Source: UBA9732 sp003456855 (GTDB taxonomy: Bacteria > Spirochaetota > Spirochaetia > Sphaerochaetales > Sphaerochaetaceae). From it: 12,421 bases of DNA. The DNA is taken from assembly GCA_946626785.1 (NCBI GenBank), contig CAMOUY010000068.1:1-12421 (forward strand). The letters are read 5' to 3'. Of the stretch, positions 6,277 through 12,421 are shown piece by piece. Position 1 is the first letter of the stretch, and every line of letters starts with the position of its first letter. Both the position numbers and the translations under genes were made by a program. The notes beneath the pieces are model-generated. The model was not told where the DNA came from, did not search any database, and saw only the letters and a list, made by a program, of their open reading frames with translations.

Positions 6277-8439
6277 TTAAAGAATATCTGAATTCTTCTC
6301 TCCTATCGCCTCGAAGCCAAGAAGCTCGCGGACCTCTCTGTCGTCCAGGGTCTCCTTTGCCACAAGGGCCTGTGCAAGCTTGTCCAGCTGGTCCTTGTGC
6401 TCGGTCAGGATCCTGGTTGCATCGTCCATGCACTCCTTCAGGATCTTGTTGACCTGCTCGTCGATCTTGGCTGCGGTCTGCTCACTGAAGTCCTTGTGCT
6501 GGGCGATCTCACGGCCAAGGAACAGAGGCTCGCCCTCTGAACCGAGGCTGATGAAGCCAAGTTCGCTCATGCCCCACTCGGTTACCATTCTTCTGGCTAT
6601 GTCGGTGGCCTGCTTGATGTCTGAGCTTGGACCTGTCGAGGTCTGTCCGTTCAGGATCTTCTCAGCGATGTAACCACCCATTGCCATCTTGATATGGCTC
6701 ATGAGGGTGCTCTTCTTCATGTATGACTCGTCATTCTCAGGAAGACCCATGGTGACTCCACCGGCGTTTCCGTGAGGGATGATCGTGACCTTGTACAGAG
6801 GATAGAGGTCAGGCACATAGTAAAAAAGGAGTGCATGACCACTCTCATGGTATGCGGTAAGCAGCTTGTCCTCAGGTGTCATGACATGGCTCTTCTTTGC
6901 AACTCCAAGGACCATCTTGTCTCTGGCCTGCTCGAAGTCTGCCATGGTGACCATCTTCCTGCCCTGTCTGGTTGCGAACAATGCAGCCTCGTTGACAAGG
7001 TTTGCAAGATCAGCACCGGAGGCTCCGGACGTTGCACGTGCAATTCTCTTCAGGTCAACCTCAGGGTCTGTCTTGACGTGTGAGGCGTGGATCCTCAGGA
7101 TGTCCTCACGCTCATTGATGTCAGGCAGTGAGATTGTGACCTGTCTGTCGAAACGGCCAGGTCTGAGAAGTGCCGGATCAAGGACGTCTGCTCTGTTGGT
7201 TGCAGCTATGACTATGACTCCGCTTGTGGTGTCGAAGCCGTCCATCTCAACCAGGATCTGGTTCAGGGTCTGCTCTCTTTCATCATGGCCTCCGCCAAGT
7301 CCGCTTCCTCTGGATCTACCTACAGCATCGATCTCATCGATGAAGAGGATGCATGGTGAATGCTTTCTACCCTGGTCGAACAGGTCTCGGACTCTGGCGG
7401 CACCCATACCAACGAACATCTCGACGAAGTCGGAACCGCTGGTGTGGAAGAAAGAGACTCCCGCCTCGCCTGCAACGGCCTTGGCAATGAGGGTCTTACC
7501 TGTTCCCGGAGGTCCTACAAGAAGGACGCCCTTAGGTATCTTGGCACCGATGTCAGAGTACTTCTTCGGGTTCTTCAGGAACTCAACGACCTCCTGAAGC
7601 TCGTACTTGGCCTCTTTCTGACCTGCCACATCCTTGAAGGTGATCTTGATGTCCTTGTCGGTGTATTGCTTTGCATGGCTCCTTCCGAACTGCATCATCT
7701 GACCGCTTCCTGAGGTCTGCCTAAGAAGCATGACGGTGAATCCTATGAACAGGATCCATGGTAGAAGTTCCAGTATCACAGCAAGGATCGACACGTCAGC
7801 GTCGGATCCGACTATCTCAACTCCATGCGTCTCAAGCAATTCAAGAAGGTTGTCATCCCTGTAAGGAATTCTTACCCTGTATTCTGTACCTTCAGTCGTC
7901 GTGAAGAGTATGTATGTGCTGTTCTTGATGTTTGCAGTTGCAACGCGGTTGCTCACAACTGCGTTCTTGAACGTTGTGTATGAGACCTCAGCCGTGTTGT
8001 TGCCGTTCGAAAGGATGGTTATGGCGAACAATGCGATCAGAGCCGCGAAAATAATGACACCGATTCTGTTTCTCTTGGATTTGAACGGACCACCTGGCTG
8101 ACCCATGTTGTTCTGGTTCTGGCGGTAATGGTTGTCATCATTTCCCCTGTTCTGGTTCTTGTTCTCAGAATCGTTGGCAGCTGAACGAGGTCTCCAATAT
8201 GCATCTGAGTCATTCTTCTTCTGCTGCTGATTCTGCTTCGAGTCATTGTTTCCATTACCTGCCTCAAGACCAGCGAAGCTGTCCGGCTTCACATGCTGCA
8301 TCTCGTCAAAGGGAGTCTCCTTCCAGTAGGACTTTGCGTCGCTCTGGGAGTTCTGACCCTCTTCAGCAGGCTGTTTGGTTTCTTCTTTCTGTTCTGGAGT
8401 ATCTTCTTTGATATCTCTGTCTTTGTCGTTTGTATCCAT
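6277..8439 (-). CDS. ftsH: ATP-dependent zinc metalloprotease FtsH
   Basis: Membrane-anchored AAA+ protease that extracts and degrades membrane and short-lived cytosolic proteins as a hexamer. Order of parts in 720 residues: a 1-121 cytoplasmic extension rich in Asn, Gln, Asp and Lys; helix TM1 (about 126-144); periplasmic domain; helix TM2 (about 217-239); AAA+ module with Walker A GPPGTGKT (309-316), pore loop FVG (342-344), Walker B ILFIDE (364-369) and SRH with arginine fingers in GRFDR (428-432); and an M41 peptidase with HESGH (531-535) and third zinc ligand Asp607 in SSDIK. All catalytic residues are present. The N-terminal extension is unusual, since E. coli FtsH begins almost at TM1. 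The ATG shares its first base with the tilS stop (TAATG), with only a weak AAAGG upstream, so coupling to tilS is likely. Confidence 0.97.
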   Translation of the reverse strand: MDTNDKDRDIKEDTPEQKEETKQPAEEGQNSQSDAKSYWKETPFDEMQHVKPDSFAGLEAGNGNNDSKQNQQQKKNDSDAYWRPRSAANDSENKNQNRGNDDNHYRQNQNNMGQPGGPFKSKRNRIGVIIFAALIALFAITILSNGNNTAEVSYTTFKNAVVSNRVATANIKNSTYILFTTTEGTEYRVRIPYRDDNLLELLETHGVEIVGSDADVSILAVILELLPWILFIGFTVMLLRQTSGSGQMMQFGRSHAKQYTDKDIKITFKDVAGQKEAKYELQEVVEFLKNPKKYSDIGAKIPKGVLLVGPPGTGKTLIAKAVAGEAGVSFFHTSGSDFVEMFVGMGAARVRDLFDQGRKHSPCILFIDEIDAVGRSRGSGLGGGHDEREQTLNQILVEMDGFDTTSGVIVIAATNRADVLDPALLRPGRFDRQVTISLPDINEREDILRIHASHVKTDPEVDLKRIARATSGASGADLANLVNEAALFATRQGRKMVTMADFEQARDKMVLGVAKKSHVMTPEDKLLTAYHESGHALLFYYVPDLYPLYKVTIIPHGNAGGVTMGLPENDESYMKKSTLMSHIKMAMGGYIAEKILNGQTSTGPSSDIKQATDIARRMVTEWGMSELGFISLGSEGEPLFLGREIAQHKDFSEQTAAKIDEQVNKILKECMDDATRILTEHKDQLDKLAQALVAKETLDDREVRELLGFEAIGEKNSDIL

Positions 8440-9794
8440 TATTCAGGTTTACCTTTAGAAACAATATATAAAGGAAAATGGATTCGGGCAAGAGAAGTAT
8501 GAAACTTAGCTGAAATTCTGTCACGGCCGCCATATAGGCTTCCCAACACAGCACAGACCCCATCCTCGTCCTCTATAACTGGAACCCTGCACCTGAGATG
8601 GGCCGGGATCTTCATGTCCTGAAGAAGTCTGAGCACCATCTTTGCACCATCCTTTAACTTTATCTTGTCGCCCACCCTTGCAAAGCGGATGCGTACCGTT
8701 CCCTTGAACCTCGATGGGTCCATTCGCAAGGCAAGAGGGTCCTTTGAATCATGATCCATCCCGCACTGGAAGACAATGCCGTCAGGCAGCTCGATTCGGT
8801 TCTCCCTCTCAGGACTAAATTCCATATTAAAAATATTGAAGACCTCATCCGCTGATGGATCTGTCAGATAGAGTCTTCCCCTGTAGATGGAGAACAAAGC
8901 ACCATTGGAGCCGACAGAGCAGTCCTCAGCCTTTGAGACGGCATCTAGGACCCTGTCCACCAGAGAGAGCGGAAGCTCCTTTTCAGTGAACACAGAGTTC
9001 CACATGGAGAAGAGGATCGTTGTTCTCTGAATTGCAGTTCGACCTTTGAAGATATCAATGTTTACTGTTGAGCCAATGTCTTCTGGGCAGTCTTCGCAAA
9101 GGGTGGAAGCCTGCTCACCTAGTCTCAAGATGGAGTCCTCGTAATCAGGCCAGATAGCCTGAATCTTTGGAATGACCTCATTTCTTATGTTGTTTCTTGA
9201 AAAAGAGGCATCCGAATTAGTCGAATCTGTGCTCCACTTAAAGCTGTTGGTTTTTAGGTAATCCTCTAGTTCCATGCGGCTGAAGTTCAATAGAGGTCTA
9301 AGCAGATGACGGCTCTTGTCAATGGCGGATATACCCTTCAGGGAGGTGACGGGAGAGCCCTTGGACAGACGCATGATTATGGTCTCGACCTGGTCCTGTC
9401 TGTGGTGGGCGGTGAGGATGAAGGAGGCATCTTCCTTGACCCTCTCATCCTCGAGTATGCGGTAACGGAGAACACGTGCGGCATCCTCCACGCCACCTCC
9501 TCTTTCGGAGGCGAGCCTTTCAACCTCTCCGGACTCAAGCTCCTTGACTTTCAAAACCAGTCCGAGTCTTCTGCAGTTCCCGTGGTTGAGTCGGATCTCG
9601 TTGGAGAGCTCCTCCTCGCTTCTCAGTCTGTGGTTGACATAGACGGGGATTACCCTTTCCCTTCCGATTGCCCTTGTGCCAAGGACAAGCAGGGCCAAGG
9701 AGTCACAACCACCCGAGAAGGCCACTATGACCTTCTCGTCATTCTTGAGGATGGAATTCAGATTCTCAGAGAATGCCCTTTCTGTTGAATTCAA
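8439..9794 (-). CDS. tilS: tRNA(Ile)-lysidine synthetase
   Basis: Attaches lysine to C34 of the tRNA-Ile with CAU anticodon using ATP, so that it reads AUA codons and accepts isoleucine. The N-terminal PP-loop is SGGCDS (residues 27-32 from the start chosen here). An AHHRQDQVETIIMRL segment follows, then the TilS substrate-binding and C-terminal domains (MVLRLLQDMKIPAHLR and RVPVI near the end). I chose TTG 9794 because GGAGGAG (9802-9808) lies seven bases before it, giving 451 residues and a 29-base overlap with pth. The alternative, GTG at 9821, gives 460 residues but has no Shine-Dalgarno. Its TAA overlaps the ftsH ATG. A tilS-ftsH pairing is common in bacteria. Confidence 0.93.
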   Translation of the reverse strand: MNSTERAFSENLNSILKNDEKVIVAFSGGCDSLALLVLGTRAIGRERVIPVYVNHRLRSEEELSNEIRLNHGNCRRLGLVLKVKELESGEVERLASERGGGVEDAARVLRYRILEDERVKEDASFILTAHHRQDQVETIIMRLSKGSPVTSLKGISAIDKSRHLLRPLLNFSRMELEDYLKTNSFKWSTDSTNSDASFSRNNIRNEVIPKIQAIWPDYEDSILRLGEQASTLCEDCPEDIGSTVNIDIFKGRTAIQRTTILFSMWNSVFTEKELPLSLVDRVLDAVSKAEDCSVGSNGALFSIYRGRLYLTDPSADEVFNIFNMEFSPERENRIELPDGIVFQCGMDHDSKDPLALRMDPSRFKGTVRIRFARVGDKIKLKDGAKMVLRLLQDMKIPAHLRCRVPVIEDEDGVCAVLGSLYGGRDRISAKFHTSLARIHFPLYIVSKGKPE

Positions 9795-10323
9795 GCTGAA
9801 GCTCCTCCACCGTGGCTCCACCGATGTACTTCTCTATGGCCTTAGCAGCGTCCGACACAGCCTTGTCCACTGCATCCTTCCTTTCGCCTGGGGCATCCAC
9901 CCCAAGGACATGGTCAGGGACCGACACACCCTCCTCCGGGCGACCTATGCCTATATATATGCGGACGAAGTCGCTTCTTCCCAGTTTCTCGGAGATACTG
10001 GCAAGCCCCTTCTGACCGGAGGCTCCACCACCCTTTCGGATTCTCAGACCACCTGCCGCCAGGTCCATGTTGTCGCAGACGACGACAAAGTCATCATCCT
10101 TGGAGAAGCTGTCCATTATCTCTCCGCTGGCATTCATGAAGGTTAGAGGCTGTACCAGAAGAGCCTGACCATTGACCCTTGCCTGTCTGTATAGACGAAA
10201 ACAGCGTTTCTTCAGTTTGACCTGGAAAAACGCTGCTGCTTCACTGACGGCCCTGAAGCCGACATTGTGTCTGGTCTGCTCGTATCTGGAACCTGGGTTA
10301 CCAAGTCCAAGAACTACGATCAT
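9766..10323 (-). CDS. pth: Peptidyl-tRNA hydrolase
   Basis: Releases tRNA from peptidyl-tRNA that drops off the ribosome, recycling tRNA. The 185 residues begin MIVVLGLGNPG with Asn9, then TRHNVGF with catalytic His19, then PLTFMNASGE (Met63, Asn64), then CDNMDL with Asp87. Where most family members have GGHNGL, this one has SGQKGL, replacing the usual His and Asn (E. coli Asn114 equivalent) by Gln and Lys. A longer open frame to 10425 exists but would overlap rplY by over 100 bases; ATG 10323 fits the family N-terminus and overlaps the rplY stop as ATGA. There is no Shine-Dalgarno of its own, so translation is probably coupled to rplY. Confidence 0.95.
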   Translation of the reverse strand: MIVVLGLGNPGSRYEQTRHNVGFRAVSEAAAFFQVKLKKRCFRLYRQARVNGQALLVQPLTFMNASGEIMDSFSKDDDFVVVCDNMDLAAGGLRIRKGGGASGQKGLASISEKLGRSDFVRIYIGIGRPEEGVSVPDHVLGVDAPGERKDAVDKAVSDAAKAIEKYIGGATVEELQLEFNRKGIL

Positions 10324-10601
10324 ACAATCTGGAAATCTGCGTGTACGAGTGTGTCGTACATGATGTTCTCCTGGAGAGCCTTGAAGATGCACTTGTAGGT
10401 CTTTCCATCGAGAACAATCTCGCACTCCTTGCCGATTGCAAGCTTTCTGAGTGTCAGATCAAAGTCATGAGCATCGAGCACGATGTGGATGTTGCCATCC
10501 TTTCCGTACATCTCTGCAGGAAGCTTACCTGCGCGGACAAGTCTTCTGGATCCAGCTGAACCGAAATCCTCTGTTCTGAGTGTTGCGTTGATTGTAACCA
10601 T
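10320..10601 (-). CDS. rplY: 50S ribosomal protein L25 (short, 5S rRNA-binding form)
   Basis: L25 binds loop E of 5S rRNA in the central protuberance of the 50S subunit. This 93-residue protein is the single-domain form seen in E. coli (94 residues), not the roughly 200-residue CTC form with an added C-terminal domain. It opens MVTINATLRTEDFGSAGSRR, has GKLPAEMYG in the position of the family's PAxxYG motif, and ends LVHADFQIV, matching the family's xHxDF ending. ATG 10601 has AGGAGA upstream. It heads the minus-strand run, and its stop overlaps the pth start. The leader shows a loop E look-alike overlapping the Shine-Dalgarno (separate entry), so autogenous control is likely. Autogenous control of rplY by L25 is, as I recall, known in E. 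coli. Confidence 0.95.
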   Translation of the reverse strand: MVTINATLRTEDFGSAGSRRLVRAGKLPAEMYGKDGNIHIVLDAHDFDLTLRKLAIGKECEIVLDGKTYKCIFKALQENIMYDTLVHADFQIV

Positions 10602-10650
10602 AATTTTCTCCTACTCTCATTGGCCCATAGCCAATTACCATTGTCAAATT
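10602..10650 (-). promoter_or_regulatory. 5S rRNA loop E-mimicking leader of rplY mRNA
   Basis: On the minus strand the leader reads AUGGUA (10641-10636), helix AUUGGC (10635-10630), loop UAUGG, helix GCCAAU (10624-10619), then GAGAGUAGG (10618-10610). E. coli 5S rRNA has AUGGUA, helix IV, then GAGAGUAGG, so both loop E strands are identical. The first pair of the helix, G-C in E. coli, is A-U here, a compensatory change. An outer AAUUU/AAAUU pairing (10646-10650 with 10602-10606) can close the structure. The Shine-Dalgarno AGGAG (10612-10608) overlaps the 3' loop E strand, so bound L25 would cover it. The identity is seen in the sequence; repression by L25 is inference. Confidence 0.8.
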
Positions 10651-10668
10651 TGCTTTGCAGCGATGGAA

Positions 10669-10697
10669 ATAGTACACAAAAAGTTTTTTTTTGTCCA
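10669..10697 (-). promoter_or_regulatory. Promoter of the rplY-pth-tilS-ftsH run
   Basis: On the minus strand, TGGACA (10692-10697), a 17-base spacer and TACTAT (10669-10674) form a good sigma70-type site. The spacer holds runs of eight A and five T. The predicted start near 10662 gives a leader of about 60 bases, which contains the whole loop E mimic. Confidence 0.6.
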
Positions 10698-10740
10698 CAC
10701 TGTGTAAACGATTGGCCACTTATTTGTTAATATTATTAGC

Positions 10741-11943
10741 ATGAAAAAGAATAATAGAGCATTGAGGATGGTCCTGTTTGCCATCCTGATTGTTGCAATT
10801 GCATTTCTAGCATTGGACTCGACTGGTGTCATAGACATGGATTCCTGGTTCGGAATCGGGACAAAAGACAACTATGTGACCTACAGCGAGCTCTCCAAGG
10901 CAATTGATTCCGGCTCTGTCACAGAGGCCACGATAGAGGAGAACAGGATTCTGTTCACCACAGATGGCGGAGTCTTCGTCACAGACAACCCTGCCTCCTC
11001 GACCTTGAAGGAGAGGCTCCTTGAATCAGGCGCAAAGGTCTCTGAGAAGAAGGGAGTATCAGTATCCACCATACTTGATGTGGTTTTCGACGTGGTCTTC
11101 TTCGGGGCTGTGGCCTTTGGTCTGTACAAGTTGATCGACTACAGCAGAAAGACCTTCAAGGTTGTCCACAAGACAGGTGTCAGATTCGATGACATTGCGG
11201 GCATGGACGATGTTAAGGCGGACATGATGTACCTTGTGGATGTCCTGAAGAACCCGTCCAAGTACCAGGGAAAGGGAATCAGACCGGTCAAGGGAGTCAT
11301 CCTGGAGGGACCTCCGGGAAACGGAAAGACCCTGTTCGCCAAGGCACTTGCACAGGAGACCGATGTGAACTTCATTGCAACCAAGGGAGCCGACTTCCAG
11401 AGCGCAATGATGAGTATGGGGGCAAGGAAGATAAAGATGCTGTTCAACAAGGCATCAAGGCACAAGCCCTGCATACTCTTCATAGATGAGTTCGACAGCA
11501 TCGGAGAACGCAGGAACTACGCCGGCACAGGAATAGACAAGGAGAACAACAGGATCATAACCACCGTTCTGAACGAGATGGACGGCTTCACGGCGAACAA
11601 CGGTCTTCTGGTCATTGCCGCCACGAACTCCTATGCCTCCCTGGACCCTGCCCTTGTGAGACCTGGAAGATTCGACATCAAGTTCACCGTGGGCAACCCA
11701 GATGCCAAGACAAGAGCCAAGCTGGTCGAGATATACTCAAAGGGTAAGAAGCTTGCCTCCGACCTTTCCTCCGACATTCTGGTCGTGGCCTTCGATGGGC
11801 TTTCCTGCGCAGCAATAGAGGCCATCCTGAACGAGGCCCAGGCACTTTGCCAGATGGCGGGAAACCCTGAGATCACAATGGGACATATCATTGCAGCGGC
11901 CCAGAAGACCGGTGCAAAGCTGAATATAAGAATCAAGAAATGA
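10741..11943 (+). CDS. Protease-less FtsH paralogue (membrane AAA+ ATPase)
   Basis: The 400 residues follow FtsH up to the end of the AAA+ module and then stop. TM1 is about 9-26, followed by a periplasmic FtsH-ext-like domain (about 44-105), TM2 about 110-131, Walker A GPPGNGKT (190-197), Walker B ILFIDE (245-250) and an SRH region with RPGRFD (307-312). The M41 protease domain and HExxH are absent. The pore-loop FVG of FtsH is replaced by MMS, and the second arginine finger position (GRFDR) is Ile313. ATPase residues are intact, so it is probably an active, non-proteolytic remodeller, or a partner in mixed hexamers with FtsH. It is not a truncated pseudogene by appearance: the next gene begins 20 bases later with no peptidase remnant. 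ATG 10741 lacks a Shine-Dalgarno. A weak promoter-like pair (TGTAAA 10703-10708, GTTAAT 10726-10731) would leave only a few leader bases. It is divergent from rplY and probably co-transcribed with the SIMPL lipoprotein gene. Confidence 0.88.
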   Translation: MKKNNRALRMVLFAILIVAIAFLALDSTGVIDMDSWFGIGTKDNYVTYSELSKAIDSGSVTEATIEENRILFTTDGGVFVTDNPASSTLKERLLESGAKVSEKKGVSVSTILDVVFDVVFFGAVAFGLYKLIDYSRKTFKVVHKTGVRFDDIAGMDDVKADMMYLVDVLKNPSKYQGKGIRPVKGVILEGPPGNGKTLFAKALAQETDVNFIATKGADFQSAMMSMGARKIKMLFNKASRHKPCILFIDEFDSIGERRNYAGTGIDKENNRIITTVLNEMDGFTANNGLLVIAATNSYASLDPALVRPGRFDIKFTVGNPDAKTRAKLVEIYSKGKKLASDLSSDILVVAFDGLSCAAIEAILNEAQALCQMAGNPEITMGHIIAAAQKTGAKLNIRIKK

Positions 11944-11963
11944 TAGAAACGAGGGAAAACTTT

Positions 11964-12421
11964 ATGAGAAACACAACAAAAAAATTAATCATTGTTTTAT
12001 TTGCGGCTATCGCATTGGCTTTACTTGCTTCATGTAGCACTCTTTCCGGCAATGCCGAGAATCCAACAACGGTCTCTGTCTCCGGAAGCGGAATCGTCTA
12101 CCTTGAGGCCGATACCGTCAAGTTCAGCATCAACGTCAACGAGACTGCAGATACCACGGGAGAGGCCCAGCAGAAGACAAACCAGAAGATGACCCAGATA
12201 CTGGACCTTCTGAAGGACCACGGCATAGAGGATGAGAACATCTCAACAACTGCTCTGAACTTCAACTCCGAGTATTACTGGGACAACGGAAAGCAGATCA
12301 AGATCGGCGAGTCCGTCAGCCAGACGGTCTACGTGACCATGAAGAACATCGAGGAATTCTCCTCCCTTGCCGATGACCTTGGAACACAGCTTTCGGGAAT
12401 CTCTTTCTACAACGTGAGCTT
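11964..12421 (+). CDS. SIMPL-domain (DUF541) lipoprotein, partial at window end
   Basis: The visible 152 residues start MRNTTKKLIIVLF and have a lipobox LASC with Cys24, so the product is a lipid-anchored envelope protein. From about residue 35 it matches the SIMPL/DUF541 pattern: VSVSGSGIVYLEADTVKFSI, then a helix with QQKTNQKMTQILDLLKDHGI, then ISTTALNFNSEYYW. Family members (E. coli YggE, BP26) are periplasmic or surface proteins with poorly defined roles, some linked to stress. The ATG has GAGGG eight bases upstream. The signal peptide uses AT-rich codons such as TTA and ATT, while the mature part uses GC-ending codons. Only 20 bases separate it from the FtsH-like gene, so an operon is likely. 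The C-terminal part lies outside the window. Confidence 0.85.
   Translation, partial: MRNTTKKLIIVLFAAIALALLASCSTLSGNAENPTTVSVSGSGIVYLEADTVKFSINVNETADTTGEAQQKTNQKMTQILDLLKDHGIEDENISTTALNFNSEYYWDNGKQIKIGESVSQTVYVTMKNIEEFSSLADDLGTQLSGISFYNVS

Noticed and set aside
6866..7597. 243-residue plus-strand open frame antisense to ftsH
   Set aside because: It lies wholly inside the conserved AAA+ coding sequence and has no family resemblance and no ribosome site.
9795..9821. GTG 9821 as the tilS start
   Set aside because: It has no Shine-Dalgarno, while TTG 9794 has GGAGGAG seven bases upstream. It is kept as the alternative.
10324..10425. N-terminal extension of pth
   Set aside because: It overlaps rplY by over 100 bases, and the family N-terminus begins exactly at ATG 10323.
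10642..10647. TTGACA on the minus strand as the -35 of the rplY promoter
   Set aside because: It matches the -35 consensus, but no -10 lies 16-18 bases downstream and the site falls inside the predicted leader structure. The TGGACA/TACTAT pair further upstream fits better.
10697..10705. ACAC T GTGT dyad between the divergent promoters as an operator
   Set aside because: It is only four bases per arm and does not extend further; too short to support a regulator site.
11900..11963. Frameshift removing an M41 domain from the FtsH-like gene
   Set aside because: The next gene starts 20 bases after its stop, and no peptidase-like sequence appears in any frame nearby, so a simple frameshift does not explain the missing domain.

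Overview
The window (12.4 kb, moderate GC, no mobile element, IS, CRISPR or phage signal) looks like chromosomal housekeeping DNA from a diderm bacterium that uses many lipoproteins. Two lipobox signal peptides, an FtsH with a long cytoplasmic tail and the gene order rplY-pth-tilS-ftsH suggest a spirochaete (Spirochaetota). That assignment is from memory of family context and is moderate at best.

Left part (1-2400): a tRNA-Asn gene on the minus strand with its own promoter and terminator. Next comes a 541-residue, Ala/Glu/Thr-rich lipoprotein (minus) with three tandem ~95-residue repeats, a poly-threonine stalk and a C-terminal membrane helix ending in five lysines. A 56-residue, strongly basic small protein (minus) follows, with a near-consensus promoter and a tight terminator. 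I do not recognise the small protein.

Middle (2427-10601): yidD stands alone on the plus strand and converges with a long minus-strand run read in the order rplY (L25), pth, tilS, ftsH, lepA, galM, udk. Junctions are tight: ATGA overlaps at rplY/pth and galM/udk, TAATG at tilS/ftsH, a 29-base overlap at pth/tilS and 12 bases at lepA/galM. The exception is a 92-base ftsH-lepA gap holding a perfect 10-bp hairpin. The run combines translation (L25, peptidyl-tRNA hydrolase, tRNA-Ile lysidine synthetase, EF4), membrane proteolysis (FtsH), and sugar and nucleoside metabolism (galM, udk).

Right part (10741-12421): read divergently from rplY is a 400-residue FtsH paralogue. It keeps the two membrane helices, periplasmic domain and AAA+ module but has no M41 protease domain and an altered pore loop. 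It is followed 20 bases later by a SIMPL-domain (DUF541) lipoprotein that runs off the window.

The most notable discovery is the rplY mRNA leader. It carries both strands of the 5S rRNA loop E motif (AUGGUA and GAGAGUAGG) flanking a 6-bp helix where helix IV would be, with the Shine-Dalgarno overlapping the motif. L25 is the protein that binds loop E, so this looks like a 5S-mimicking autoregulatory leader that could control the start of the whole operon.
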